Positions 44,827 through 54,443 of a stretch of 64,000 nt of DNA are shown piece by piece; position 1 is the stretch's first letter; each line of letters begins with the position of its first letter. Source of the DNA: Rhodococcoides kyotonense (GTDB lineage: Bacteria > Actinomycetota > Actinomycetes > Mycobacteriales > Mycobacteriaceae); contig NZ_LVHI01000001.1 in the NCBI RefSeq assembly GCF_001645385.1, positions 11,835 to 75,834 on the forward strand, read 5' to 3'. The notes beneath the pieces were generated by a model, which was not told the DNA's origin, made no database searches, and saw only the letters and a list, made by a program, of their open reading frames with translations. Both the position numbers and the translations under genes were made by a program.

Positions 44827-45030
44827 GCGTGGCCGGGGCCGCCGAGCCCACGCGTCGGGAATAGCGGGTCAGTTCGACACCCTGGGCCTCACGGTGATCG
44901 AGATGCGGCGACTGTCGCACTGAGTCACTTCGAAGGCCGGACCTCACCCGCAACAGATGAAGTCACTCGGCGGAGCCGCTTCTACCGTCTACTGAGCCGA
45001 CGATTCTCTTTCCTGAACGGAGACCGCACC

Positions 45031-45693
45031 ATGGGAACGGTCATCGGAGAGCTTCTGCCACTGGCAGTGGGGGTAGCGATATCTCCGATTCCGATCATCG
45101 CGGCGATTCTGATGCTGCTCGGAAAACGAGCTGGCAGTACCAGTATCGGCTTCGCAGTTGGATGGGTTGTCGGGATCATCGTCGTAACTACAATTTTCGC
45201 CGTCGCTGGCGGCGCTGCAACCGGGCCGGACGACGAACCGTCCACGACGGCGTCGTGGATCAAGCTCATCCTCGGCGCGTTCCTACTCGCACTCGGTGTT
45301 CGTCAGTGGCGCTCGCGTGCAGCCCGGCACGAGGCACCCAAATGGATGGCTGCGATCGACGACATGACTGCGGGCAAAGGGGCCGGCGTTGGTTTCGCAC
45401 TCGCCGCAATCAACCCGAAGAACGTACTGATGTGCATCGCTGCAGGCATCACCATCGGCGGCGGCGCGAATGGCACCGGGGAGACCATCACCGCAGTCGC
45501 CGTTTTCACCGTCCTCGCCGCTTCGACAGTAACGGTACCCGTCATCGCGTATCACGCTGCAGCACAGCGGATGGCGCCCACACTGGCATCGCTCAAAGAA
45601 TGGTTGGAAACGAACAATACCGCCGTCATGAGCGTTCTGATTCTGGTGATTTCGGTGGTCTTGATCGGGAAAGGCATAGGCGGGTTGTTCTGA
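45031..45693 (+). CDS. GAP/Sap-family membrane protein
   Basis: 220 residues with about six membrane segments. LPLAVGVAISPIPIIAAILML at the N-terminus and ALAAINPKNVLMCIAAG in the middle identify the GAP (Sap) family, LysE-like membrane proteins linked in mycobacteria to glycolipid or sulfolipid export. The start is ATG 45031 with GGAGA upstream. Substrate unknown. Confidence 0.82.
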   Translation: MGTVIGELLPLAVGVAISPIPIIAAILMLLGKRAGSTSIGFAVGWVVGIIVVTTIFAVAGGAATGPDDEPSTTASWIKLILGAFLLALGVRQWRSRAARHEAPKWMAAIDDMTAGKGAGVGFALAAINPKNVLMCIAAGITIGGGANGTGETITAVAVFTVLAASTVTVPVIAYHAAAQRMAPTLASLKEWLETNNTAVMSVLILVISVVLIGKGIGGLF

Positions 45694-45732
45694 CCCGCAG
45701 CGCAAGAACTCGTGAGGGGACTCGATAGGTCG

Positions 45733-46155
45733 ATGAGCAACCACTACCCCCGTCACATCGTGTTCTCCTCGTTGTTCGGATATCGGGCTCGTTTTCTGCG
45801 TCCGGATATTCTCGCCGGTCTCACGGTGTGGGCTGTCCTGGTCCCAGAAGCATTGGCCTACGCAACCATCGCGGGCGTTCCGCCTGTCGTCGGACTGTAT
45901 GCGGCGGTCCCCGCCCTCATTCTCTATGCGGCAGCGGGTAGTTCGCGACACCTGATCGTGGGGCCGATGTCCGCGACCGCCGCGCTGTCGGCGTTACGAA
46001 ACGAACTGGAGCGCAGGGGCCTTGCGTTCCGCATCGCCCGTGACACCGGACAATTTCGCGACGTTCTCGTAACCACCGGAGAAGGAGATCCACTACCGGT
46101 GTTCGTGTCGATCGCCGACGCCTTGTCGGCGGAGGACCCCCCGTGCACTCAGTGA
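45733..46155 (+). pseudogene. SulP-family anion transporter with its middle deleted
   Basis: The first roughly 85 residues are a clean SulP N-terminus (RPDILAGLTVWAVLVPEALA, GVPPVVGLYAAVPALILYAA, HLIVGPMSATAALSA). From about residue 86 the chain becomes LRNELERRGLAFRIARDTG...VSIADAL, typical of the end of a SulP STAS domain. Normal SulP proteins are about 500-570 residues, and nearly all membrane helices and most of STAS are missing, while the frame is preserved. The junction is near base 45990. Probably non-functional. Confidence 0.8.
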
Positions 46156-46243
46156 CGGCCGCATCGAACGGCGTCGACGTTCCAAGACTCGACGGCTCGG
46201 GCGTCCTGCATCAGGGATCCGCACCAGCGATGCATGCTCGTGC

Positions 46244-48040
46244 TCATGGTGTGACGATCGAGAAAGAGGTGTCGGGTCGGGTGGTCAGGTCGGTAATTCG
46301 TTTGATGGTCGAAGTGTCGCCGTCCATGGTGGCCTCGGTGTCGTGGCCTGCGAGTAGGCCGAGTAGTTGCGGCTTCGTCAGCGTGACCGTGAGGTCGGCT
46401 GGGTCCGTTCGACGTGTCGGGTAGTGGATGAGGGCGCCGTTGTGCAGTTCCATTCGATAGATTTCATCGACGTCCGTGAAATGCCAACGGATCGAAATCG
46501 TTGTGTCCCAAGCTTTCGGGCCATCGATGCGGATGGCGATACTGTCGAACACCTGCGTGATGGTGAGAGCTGCCGCCATTCCAGCTGCGCTGACTTCCGC
46601 TGGGTGGTTCGATCCGTTCACCTCGTCCGCGCCGACGAGAAAGTTATTGCGCCAGGTTGCGCATTCGGAGCCGTATCCCAGGCGTGTCAGCACGCTCTCG
46701 AGTACCCCCTTGGCCTCAGCGTGGTCTGGCTCGGCGAACACCGCGTGGGCGGCAAGTTCGGCCGCGAAGCGAAGGTCGCCTTCGTCGGCGAACTCCTTCG
46801 CTCGCGCCACCGCTACATCGATGCCTCCGAGCGCACGGACGTAGCGTGCGCCCGCCGCCTGCGGTGGGTGTTGCCATAGGTGCGCGGGGTTGCCGTCGTA
46901 CCAGCCGATATAGCGCTGATAGATCGCTTTGACGTTGTGGCTGACCGATCCGTAGTACCCGTGGGTGTGCCATGCGGCGTCGAGTGCGGGCGGCATCGAG
47001 AAGTCTTCGGCTATCTCGGTTCCGACCAAACCATCGTTGAGTAGCCGCAATGTCTGATCGTGCAGGTAGGCGTACAGGTCTCGCTGCTCGGTGAGGAATG
47101 TGACGAGCTCGGTGGTGCCCCAGGTCGGCCAGTGGTGCGAGGCGAACGCGACGTCGCAGTCGTAGGCGAATAGTTCTATTGCTTCGGCGAGGTATCTCGA
47201 CCAGTTGCGTGCGTCGCGAACTTCCGCGCCTCGCAGTGTCAGCAGATTGTGCAGGTTGTGCGTGGCGTTCTCTGCAAGACACAGAGCTCGGTGGTCGGGG
47301 AAGCAGAAGTTCATCTCCGACGGCGCTTCGGTGCCGGGCGTGACCTGGAAGGTGATACGAACGCCATCGAGGGTTTCGGTTTGCCCGGTGTGCGTGATGT
47401 CCAGCGTAGGGGCGAGGAGGCCGACAGTTCCAGTCGATGTGCTGGGCCCGAGCCCAGCGCCCAGTGTTCCGGTTGCGCCCACCGGAAGTACGACTCCGGT
47501 GTGATACATCCCCCGGCGCAGCATGGCGTTCCCGGCATATACGTTTTCCGAGACTGCGTGCTCGAGAAAATGCTCGGGCGCCACGATCGGCACCGTGGTG
47601 TCGGCGTCGACGACGCCGAGCACACCACCGAAATGATCGATGTGCGAATGGGTGTAGATGACGGCGGTCACCGGGCGGTCTCCACGATGTCGGCGGTAGA
47701 GCGCGAGGCCTGCGGATGCACATTCGGCCGACACCAAGGGGTCGATGACGATGACACCGGTGTCACCTTCGACGAGGGTCATGTTGGACAGGTCGTAACC
47801 ACGAATTTGGTAGATCCCGTTCGTGACCTCGAACAGTCCGTGGATGGCGGTGAGCTGCGCTTGCCGCCACAAGCTCGGATTGACGGTGTCGGGGCATTCT
47901 CCCGCCGTCGCGGCCTCGAAATTCGCAGCGTCGTAGACCATCCGGCCGTCTGGAGTGCGAACTCGAGCGGGGTCCAGAACGTCGATCAGACCACGGTTGG
48001 CGTTGGCGAAATCGGTGCGGTCGGCGAAATCGGCGGACAT
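46244..48040 (-). CDS. alkyl sulfatase, BDS1/SdsA1 type
   Basis: 598 residues. A metallo-beta-lactamase domain has the zinc motif HSHIDHFGG (131-139). Later ligands lie in HNLHNL and SHHWPTWG, followed by a dimerisation domain and a C-terminal SCP2-like domain. Such enzymes release sulfate from primary alkyl sulfates such as SDS, providing sulfur or carbon. The start is ATG 48040 with GGAGG 5 bases upstream. No N-terminal export signal is apparent. The 259 bases upstream hold no gene. Confidence 0.92.
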   Translation of the reverse strand: MSADFADRTDFANANRGLIDVLDPARVRTPDGRMVYDAANFEAATAGECPDTVNPSLWRQAQLTAIHGLFEVTNGIYQIRGYDLSNMTLVEGDTGVIVIDPLVSAECASAGLALYRRHRGDRPVTAVIYTHSHIDHFGGVLGVVDADTTVPIVAPEHFLEHAVSENVYAGNAMLRRGMYHTGVVLPVGATGTLGAGLGPSTSTGTVGLLAPTLDITHTGQTETLDGVRITFQVTPGTEAPSEMNFCFPDHRALCLAENATHNLHNLLTLRGAEVRDARNWSRYLAEAIELFAYDCDVAFASHHWPTWGTTELVTFLTEQRDLYAYLHDQTLRLLNDGLVGTEIAEDFSMPPALDAAWHTHGYYGSVSHNVKAIYQRYIGWYDGNPAHLWQHPPQAAGARYVRALGGIDVAVARAKEFADEGDLRFAAELAAHAVFAEPDHAEAKGVLESVLTRLGYGSECATWRNNFLVGADEVNGSNHPAEVSAAGMAAALTITQVFDSIAIRIDGPKAWDTTISIRWHFTDVDEIYRMELHNGALIHYPTRRTDPADLTVTLTKPQLLGLLAGHDTEATMDGDTSTIKRITDLTTRPDTSFSIVTP

Positions 48041-48299
48041 CGATCCTCCTCGGTGGACACAGGATTGCAAAGGTGTCGACCAACGGGCATCGATAACCCA
48101 ATCCGGGTTGGCGGACGAGATGCTGCATGCCGTCGCGAATCGGTGACCGCGATCTGTTCCGATTGACAGCATGCACCCACAGAGAGATGACGACCTCGCC
48201 CGTTACGGGTGAGTGTTGCGTGCTCGAGGTCTGCGAGCGGATAGGCGGCCACGTCGCGAATCAAGTGAAGACGGTCCCCAGTGGATTTCGATTTGCGGG

Positions 48300-49571
48300 C
48301 TACCGCGGCCGGCGTCGAACAGGCCGGATCGGTGTCACCGGATCGGATGGGTGGTGGTCTTTCTTGGCCCGGTAGAGCGCGTCGTCCGCGCTCGACAGCA
48401 ATTCCTCGACTGCGCATCCGGCGTGGTTCTGTGCGATACCGATGGAGATGGAGACGCCGATCTCGCCGCTGGCGGTGAAAATCGGCGCCGCTGAGGACCG
48501 GTGCATCCGGTCGGCCACATCGGTTGCAGCAGTGGGACTTCCGAGTTCGGTGCGCGGGAACAGGGCGACGACGAATTCGTCGCCACCGATCCGGCCGATC
48601 ACCATCGAAGAATCGCATTCCGCGGACAGACGTTGCGCGGTCGTACGGAGCACGAGATCGCCGGTGATGTGCCCGTACGTGTCGTTGATGGTTTTGAAGT
48701 CGTCGACGTCGATGAACAACAACGCATCCGGGACCGATAGCTCGTCGGAGATTCGGGCGATCCGCTCGAACAGGGCGGCCCTATTCAGGACACCGGTGAG
48801 GTCGTCGAGCCGGGATCGGATGAGTAGTTCTCGATATGCCTCGATCGTGCTCGAATGCGCCCGCGTTTCCTCGGTGACATCGCGATAGCTGATGGCAACG
48901 ACGTCGTCGACGCAGGTGGCGGTCACTTCCATCGTGGTGCCGGGAAGGTAGATCGACTCGGTGCGCAGTGTCACCTCCCCTTCGGTGCGGAGGACTTCTC
49001 GGTGCAGGTAATCGAGATAGGTGTCCTTCAACGCCGGAAGTACGTGGTGAATGTGGTGGCCGAGGACGTGGCTTCGGCGAACGCCCAGATGCTTCTCGCT
49101 CTGCGCGTTGATGTAGCGGACGGTCATGTCACGGCCCAGGATGACGAACCCGAGCGTGACGTTGTCGAGAACGTGGGTGAGCAACGCTTCGCGACCCAAT
49201 TCCGGGTCCAATTCCAGAACGACTCCGGTGAGCACGTCCGGGCCGCCCCAGGAGCCGGGTTCGATGGCGACGCTACGAGTGAGGATGTAGCGAATCTCGC
49301 CGTTGGGGCGGCGGATGCGGTAGACGCATTCGGCGCCGATGGAGGCCAACGCGTCCCGGTACAGGTCGGCGACGACGTCGTGATCGTCCGGGTGGACGCG
49401 CTCGGCCCAGATCTCGAACGGTGGCCGGTCCCCGGTGTCGTCGAACAGCGCGGCGGCCCGGGCGTCCCAGGTCATTGTCCGGGTACCGACATGGAACCGG
49501 GTGATGCCGATCGTCGCACCGTCGGGGTCGATCTGCGACACACCCGGGGCGGCCGGTGTGGTCTCGTCCAT
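48300..49571 (-). CDS. PAS-PAS-GGDEF diguanylate cyclase
   Basis: 423 residues. Two PAS-like sensory segments (about 15-125 and 130-245) precede a GGDEF domain with intact GRIGGDEF. The usual RxxD inhibitory site five residues before it is absent. LTGVLNRAALFERI and FIDVDDFKTINDTYGH complete the domain. It is expected to make cyclic di-GMP without product inhibition at an I-site. No EAL domain and no membrane segment, so cytoplasmic. Confidence 0.9.
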   Translation of the reverse strand: MDETTPAAPGVSQIDPDGATIGITRFHVGTRTMTWDARAAALFDDTGDRPPFEIWAERVHPDDHDVVADLYRDALASIGAECVYRIRRPNGEIRYILTRSVAIEPGSWGGPDVLTGVVLELDPELGREALLTHVLDNVTLGFVILGRDMTVRYINAQSEKHLGVRRSHVLGHHIHHVLPALKDTYLDYLHREVLRTEGEVTLRTESIYLPGTTMEVTATCVDDVVAISYRDVTEETRAHSSTIEAYRELLIRSRLDDLTGVLNRAALFERIARISDELSVPDALLFIDVDDFKTINDTYGHITGDLVLRTTAQRLSAECDSSMVIGRIGGDEFVVALFPRTELGSPTAATDVADRMHRSSAAPIFTASGEIGVSISIGIAQNHAGCAVEELLSSADDALYRAKKDHHPSDPVTPIRPVRRRPR

Positions 49572-49723
49572 CGCTGTACCTCGTACCCATCACCCCGACC
49601 GGTAAGAATCCTCAGTGTGCACGTCGACACCGGTTCCGGGGTCGTTACAAGCCCCCTGACCGAAAAATATCCGGCTTGCCCGACATTCTGACCGGATCGG
49701 ACGTCGTGTGTGGGATCGGCACG

Positions 49724-50098
49724 TCACATCCACGGCATGTCCGGGTCGAGCGGGTGGGAGATCGCGCCGTCGTCGGGCTCGAGGAAATAGGCCGCGGCGT
49801 GGACGGGAGTGCTGGCGGGTCCCATGAGGTCGACGCCGCCGGGCTGGGTGAGTGACGTGCCCGGCTCGTACAGTTCGATCTGTTCGGGTACGTCCTCGTC
49901 CGGGGCGTCGCATGCCACCATGGGCCAGGCATTCGCGCAACCGATGCGGTCGCGGACGTGCACTGTCTCCGGGGTCTGCGGCGCGCCGGCATGCGCAGGT
50001 GTTGCTGCGGCAGTAGAATTTTGCGCGAATGCGACACCGAACCCGAGGGCGACGGCGATAGCAGTTGCGGCTGCGGTGCGGGTGGTGATCGTGGACAT
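49724..50098 (-). CDS. small secreted hypothetical protein
   Basis: 124 residues. N-terminal signal peptide (TRTAAATAIAVALGFGVAFA), then an acidic, proline-rich mature region with two Cys (IGCANAWPMVAC) that could form one disulfide. No recognised domain. Starts at ATG 50098. Confidence 0.65.
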   Translation of the reverse strand: MSTITTRTAAATAIAVALGFGVAFAQNSTAAATPAHAGAPQTPETVHVRDRIGCANAWPMVACDAPDEDVPEQIELYEPGTSLTQPGGVDLMGPASTPVHAAAYFLEPDDGAISHPLDPDMPWM

Positions 50099-50249
50099 TG
50101 CGGGACTCCTGTATTCGGGGTGTGTTTCGGACGAGCTCTACTTTTGCCGGAAAGTCGGTGCCCGATAACACCCCCAAGGTGGACGTTCGTCGACCCGTGT
50201 GGGGGCGTCGAAGTAACCCTGGGTGCGGTTCCATGCCGCACACGTGCGT

Positions 50250-50645
50250 TCAGGGGCTGTACTCGAACGACACGCAGACGACAGGTGTCGAATCGGCCAC
50301 GTCGAATCCGTGTGCGCGCGCGAAGTATCGACGGTGACTCTCTCGCCACTGCTCGATGTCCGCGTCGCCTTCGCCCTCGGATTGTGCGAACTCCCACGTG
50401 ACTGCACCGAAGGTGGTCACCACGACTGCAGTGATCGTCAAGTAACCGATACCGCGACCACTGCTGTCGACGAGGACCATGCGTTCGCCGACATGTTCCA
50501 GTTCTTCGCCCTCGGCGTCGTACTCGGACCGCAGCCCCGCCGTGCCGCGTTTGAGTCCATGCCGGATCAGCGACGTGAGCCCGTCGCGACTCGCACCCGG
50601 TGTTCCGATCTCCATGACGCGGAGACCGTCGATCCTCGGAAACAT
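50250..50645 (-). CDS. ASCH-domain protein
   Basis: 131 residues. The ASCH fold is suggested by LRSEYDAEGEELEHVGERMV and by the pattern of strands, ending in WRESHRRYFARA and PVVCVSFEY. ASCH domains resemble RNA-binding PUA domains and act in RNA handling or nucleoside modification. AAGGAG precedes ATG 50645 by 8 bases. Divergent from a CbrC-like gene, 87 bases away. Confidence 0.75.
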   Translation of the reverse strand: MFPRIDGLRVMEIGTPGASRDGLTSLIRHGLKRGTAGLRSEYDAEGEELEHVGERMVLVDSSGRGIGYLTITAVVVTTFGAVTWEFAQSEGEGDADIEQWRESHRRYFARAHGFDVADSTPVVCVSFEYSP

Positions 50646-50732
50646 CTTGCTCCTTGCTCTGCGCGACAGTCGGGCTCGACCGACTGGACCATCGTGCAAC
50701 AGTAGACGGACGTACGCAGTCATAATCGATGT

Positions 50733-51287
50733 GTGACTGCCGACCTTCCGAACTTCCGATTCAACCCTCGCGCATACGAACTCGGTTACTTCGTGAACGA
50801 ATCGGGGAAGTGCGATGCGTGCGGCCGGGAACGCGAACTGAAGTACCGTGGCTCGTTCTACTGCGTCGACGAGGTCGACTACCTGTGCCCGTGGTGCGTC
50901 GCCGACGGAACCGCCGCGCGCACGTTCGGAGGTGAGTTCAACGACTGGCTCGGGATCGAGGGGGTTCCGTCGTCGCCCGACGAACCGATCACCATCGACG
51001 TCGACGAATCGCGTGAAGTCTCCGAGCGGACACCGTCGTACCCGACGTGGCAGCAGGAGCAATGGAAGTCCCATTGTGGGCGTCCATGCGCGTTCGTGGG
51101 CGATGTCGGCGCTGACGACCTTCAGAACTACCTGCACGAACACGATTTCGCCGCTGATGTGAACGGCGGCACCGGCTACGACACGACGGTCGTGCGCTCC
51201 TTCCTCGAACGAGAGGGCGACCTGGCGGGGTACCTGTTCCGGTGCCTGTCTTGCGGTGCGCACCGCCTGCACGTCGACGCGAGCTGA
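50733..51287 (+). CDS. CbrC/UPF0167-family protein
   Basis: 184 residues. Cysteine pairs CDAC and CPWC near the N-terminus plus CLSC at the C-terminus suggest zinc ribbons. The segments FRFNPRAYELGYF and WLGIEGVPSSPDEPI fit the CbrC family, first described for colicin E2 tolerance. CATAAT ends 6 bases before GTG 50733, consistent with leaderless transcription. Role in this host unknown. Confidence 0.78.
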   Translation: MTADLPNFRFNPRAYELGYFVNESGKCDACGRERELKYRGSFYCVDEVDYLCPWCVADGTAARTFGGEFNDWLGIEGVPSSPDEPITIDVDESREVSERTPSYPTWQQEQWKSHCGRPCAFVGDVGADDLQNYLHEHDFAADVNGGTGYDTTVVRSFLEREGDLAGYLFRCLSCGAHRLHVDAS

Positions 51288-51327
51288 CCCGCGGTTTGCC
51301 TGTCGACCGATCGGGCACCCGAACAAC

Positions 51328-52788
51328 ATGACTGCATACACCGGATTCGACACCATGCCCATCGCCGGGACGTGGCGGGCGGGCAGCTACGGCGAGGTCG
51401 CCGACGACGTGAACCCCTATTCCGACGAGACCCTGACTTCCCTCCCGCTCGCGAACGCGGACGACGTCGACGACGCGTTTCGCGCTGCTGCGAGCGCCCA
51501 ACGTGACTGGGCTGCCACGCTGCCGACCGAGCGGGCCGAGGTCTTCTTCCGTGCCGCTCAGGTGATGGACGCGCGCAAGGACGAGATCGTCGACTGGCTG
51601 GTCCGTGAAGCAGGAGGCATCAGGCCGCGGGCGGAGTGGGAATGGCTCGCCGTCCGCGCGGTGATGCTCGAAGCCGTGAGCTATCCGACGCGTTCCGCCG
51701 GACGCATTCTCCCCGCCGCGTTGATCGACGGAAAGGAAAACCGGGTCTACCGACAGCCGTTGGGCGTGGTCACCGTCATCAGCCCGTGGAACTTCCCGAT
51801 GCAGCTGTCGAACCGTTCGGTCGCGCCTGCGCTCGCGCTCGGAAGTGCCGTCGTCCTCAAACCCGCCAGCGATACCCCGGTGACCGGTGGGCTTCTCCTG
51901 GCCAAGATCCTGGAGGAGGCAGGACTTCCGAGCGGCGTACTGTCGGTCGTCGTCGGAAAAAGCAGCGAGATCGGCGACGCCGTAGCGCAACATCCGACCA
52001 CTCGACTCGTGTCGTTCACCGGGTCGACGCCGGTGGGCAAGGGGATTGCCGAGTCTGCCCCGCTGACGAAGATGTCTCTCGAACTCGGTGGCAACGGGCC
52101 GCTTCTCGTCCTGGGCGACGCGGACCTCGAGGCGGCGGTGGACGCGGCGATCTTCGGTTCCTTCTTTCATCAGGGCCAGGTGTGTATGGCGACGAACCGC
52201 ATCATCGCGGTCGACAGCGTGCACGACGAGGTCGTGGACCGTCTGACCGATCGAGTGCGCGCGCTGACCGTCGGCGATCCGTCCGACCCGTCGACGCAGA
52301 TCGGGCCGATCATCAACGATTCGCAGGTCGACTCGATACTGGACAAGATCTCGCGCGCCGAAGCCGATGGTGCGGAAGTGCGCGTGCGCGGCGCACGATC
52401 CGGACCGGCCCAGCGGGTACTCGGGCCCCACCTCGTGCTCGGCACGAACGAGGTGGCGACCGCTGCGGAAGAGGTCTTCGGTCCGGTCGCGACCGTCATC
52501 CGCGCCCGAGACGAGGAGGACGCCGTCGCACTCGCCAACGACACCGAGTACGGACTGTCCAGCGCGGTCTTCACCCGCGACGTGGACCGAGGGGTGCGCG
52601 TCGCGGCCCGGATCGACGCCGGAATGACACACGTCAACGACACCACGATCAATGACGAACCCAACACGGCCTTCGGCGGTGAAAAGAACTCAGGCATAGG
52701 CCGATTCGGTGGCGATTGGGCGATCGACGAATTCACCACCGACCACTGGATCGGGGTACAACACTCCCGACGGCAGTACGCGATCTGA
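51328..52788 (+). CDS. aldehyde dehydrogenase, benzaldehyde/vanillin type
   Basis: 486-residue NAD(P)-dependent enzyme. Asn in ISPWNFPMQLS, Glu in LELGGNGPL and catalytic Cys in FFHQGQVCMATNR are all present. The sequence pattern (HVNDTTINDEPNTAFGGEKNSG) resembles aromatic aldehyde dehydrogenases. No aromatic-degradation genes are adjacent, so the substrate is open. Confidence 0.9.
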   Translation: MTAYTGFDTMPIAGTWRAGSYGEVADDVNPYSDETLTSLPLANADDVDDAFRAAASAQRDWAATLPTERAEVFFRAAQVMDARKDEIVDWLVREAGGIRPRAEWEWLAVRAVMLEAVSYPTRSAGRILPAALIDGKENRVYRQPLGVVTVISPWNFPMQLSNRSVAPALALGSAVVLKPASDTPVTGGLLLAKILEEAGLPSGVLSVVVGKSSEIGDAVAQHPTTRLVSFTGSTPVGKGIAESAPLTKMSLELGGNGPLLVLGDADLEAAVDAAIFGSFFHQGQVCMATNRIIAVDSVHDEVVDRLTDRVRALTVGDPSDPSTQIGPIINDSQVDSILDKISRAEADGAEVRVRGARSGPAQRVLGPHLVLGTNEVATAAEEVFGPVATVIRARDEEDAVALANDTEYGLSSAVFTRDVDRGVRVAARIDAGMTHVNDTTINDEPNTAFGGEKNSGIGRFGGDWAIDEFTTDHWIGVQHSRRQYAI

Positions 52789-52795
52789 CGCGGGG

Positions 52796-53188
52796 TCAGA
52801 ACTTTTTGCCGGTACGCCAGGCCATCTCCTGCAATGTCCAGGTGTTGTCGTCCGGGTCGGCGAATGCCGCATACTTCACTCCGCCACCGACGTCCTGGAT
52901 CTCCTCGACGTGGACACCCCGCTCGATCAACTCCGCACGCGTCGACTCGATGTTCTCGACGACGAGGTGCAACCCCTTCGTCGACCCGGGCGGCATGTCG
53001 TACGCAGGCAGCCCGGTACCGATGCCGATGGAGCAGGCCGAACCGGGCGGCGTCAGCTGTACGACGCGTATGCCCGGGGCGGGCTGTACATCGACGTCGG
53101 CGACGAAGCCCATCTGTTCGGTGTAGAACTCCTTCGCCAGGTCGACGTCTTTCACGGCGATCGGAACCAGTTCGAGCTTCATGTCCAT
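52796..53188 (-). CDS. VOC-family (glyoxalase-like) protein
   Basis: 130 residues with the paired beta-alpha-beta-beta-beta units of the VOC fold: LELVPIAVKDVDLAKEFY at the N-terminus and YAAFADPDDNTWTLQE at the C-terminus with metal-ligand-type residues. ATG 53188 has GAAGGAG upstream. Convergent with the aldehyde dehydrogenase. Members include glyoxalases, dioxygenases and resistance proteins, and the activity is not assignable. Confidence 0.82.
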   Translation of the reverse strand: MDMKLELVPIAVKDVDLAKEFYTEQMGFVADVDVQPAPGIRVVQLTPPGSACSIGIGTGLPAYDMPPGSTKGLHLVVENIESTRAELIERGVHVEEIQDVGGGVKYAAFADPDDNTWTLQEMAWRTGKKF

Positions 53189-53207
53189 CGTGTCTCCTTC
53201 GGAGTCT

Positions 53208-53489
53208 TCAGGGCCGTGGCACATCAGCTTCCCATCGTCGTCGGCGCTCGTCGTCGGATTGTTCCCACCACGGCGTGCCACGTTCTCCGAGCGCCACTTT
53301 CGTGGCCTGCACACCAGCTCTGGATTCGGGTGCGCCGCCAGTACGCTTCACTTCCCGTCGCCACGCCATCAGGATCGATCTGAGTTCAGCGCCTCGGTCT
53401 TCGGGAATCGCGGGATCGGTTGCACGCCAACGTCGGCCCTTGACGATGATGTACCGCCCGTCCTCGGTGTGTTCGATCTCCTGGGACAT
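53208..53489 (-). CDS. conserved hypothetical protein
   Basis: 93 residues, highly charged, with DGRYIIVKGRRWRATDPAIP at the N-terminus and KVALGERGTPWWEQSDDERR at the C-terminus. No membrane segment or known domain. It shares direction with the VOC gene 19 bases away and may be co-transcribed. The start ATG lacks a clear ribosome-binding site. Confidence 0.65.
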   Translation of the reverse strand: MSQEIEHTEDGRYIIVKGRRWRATDPAIPEDRGAELRSILMAWRREVKRTGGAPESRAGVQATKVALGERGTPWWEQSDDERRRRWEADVPRP

Positions 53490-53531
53490 GAGAAGAAGTC
53501 AACCATGTGTTGCCCTCGGGCCGGTGCAGCG

Positions 53532-54443
53532 TCACGCAGGTACGGCCGCACTCGCGAGTCCGAGACGCTCCGCGATACGCGCCGCGACGTCGGTTGCTTC
53601 GTCGACGGAGCGGGTCGAATAGTGCAGGTCGACGAACGCGCCGTCGACGCCGTCCGCTGCCAACGACTCGACGACCGCGACGAGGCTGTCGATGCTTCGA
53701 CCTTCAGCGATGTTGACTCGGGTCTCGCGACGCAGCGCATCGGGGTCACGTCCTGCGTCGACGGCAGCCGAACGCGCGATCGACCACAGATAGGCGGCGT
53801 ATTCCGCGGGCATGTCCGACGAATTCACCCATCCCTGCGCGCGCCGACCGATCCGTCGCATCGACGCCTCCGAGAATCCAGCCAGCAGAACCGGTGGGCC
53901 ACCCGCCTGTGCGGGCCGAAGATCGACGGCGGACGTCGGAATGTCGAACAACGGACCGTGATGTTCGACGGGATTCTCGGTCCACAACGTATGCAGCACG
54001 TCGAGTGTCTCGTCGAACCGCTCGGACTTGCCGGTCCACGGAACACCGACGGCGTGGTACTCGTCGCGCATCCACCCCAGGCCGAGTCCGAGGACCAGGC
54101 GACCGTTCGAGATCAGATCCAGGCTCGTCACCGCACGTGCCAGCAGGAGAGGGTTGTGCCACGTCGCGTTCACGGTGCTGGTACCCAGTCGGACGGCGCT
54201 CGTCGCAACCGCGGCGGCCGTCAACGTGAGCAACGGATCGAGCGCCGCAGTGAACTCCGGCGGATACGGATGTTCCGGGGTGCCGCCGAGCGGATAGAGG
54301 TCCGTCGGTTGCAACGGCGTCAGGACGCGGTCGCCGACCCACAGCGATCGGTAGCCGAGTTTCTCTGCGGTGTAGGCGAACTCGGCGACGCGGGTACCGC
54401 CGCTCTGCGATCCGAGCTGGGGTAGGCAGATTCCGATGTCCAT
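53532..54443 (-). CDS. LLM-class F420-dependent oxidoreductase
   Basis: 303 residues of the luciferase-like TIM-barrel family. DIGICLPQLGSQSGG at the N-terminus, LGTSTVNATWHNPLLLAR and NGRLVLGLGLGWMRDE are typical of actinobacterial members that use coenzyme F420 or FMN. Substrate unknown. ATG 54443 has GAGGT upstream. A 7-bp inverted repeat TCTCGTG/CACGAGA at 54456-54479 lies in its leader. Confidence 0.85.
   Translation of the reverse strand: MDIGICLPQLGSQSGGTRVAEFAYTAEKLGYRSLWVGDRVLTPLQPTDLYPLGGTPEHPYPPEFTAALDPLLTLTAAAVATSAVRLGTSTVNATWHNPLLLARAVTSLDLISNGRLVLGLGLGWMRDEYHAVGVPWTGKSERFDETLDVLHTLWTENPVEHHGPLFDIPTSAVDLRPAQAGGPPVLLAGFSEASMRRIGRRAQGWVNSSDMPAEYAAYLWSIARSAAVDAGRDPDALRRETRVNIAEGRSIDSLVAVVESLAADGVDGAFVDLHYSTRSVDEATDVAARIAERLGLASAAVPA

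Noticed and set aside
44826..45030. Possible gene remnant before the GAP-family gene, including a stretch readable as DTLGLTVIEMRRLSH
   Set aside because: Too short and without neighbouring homologous sequence to show it is a real gene end; could be chance.
44779..45030. N-terminal extension of the GAP-family gene
   Set aside because: The extension crosses the 64-bp inverted repeat and is hydrophilic. The membrane protein clearly begins at ATG 45031 with a ribosome-binding site.
48041..48299. Gap between alkyl sulfatase and the GGDEF gene
   Set aside because: Checked on both strands. Only short inverted repeats (for example AACCC/GGGTT near 48096) and no convincing gene or RNA.
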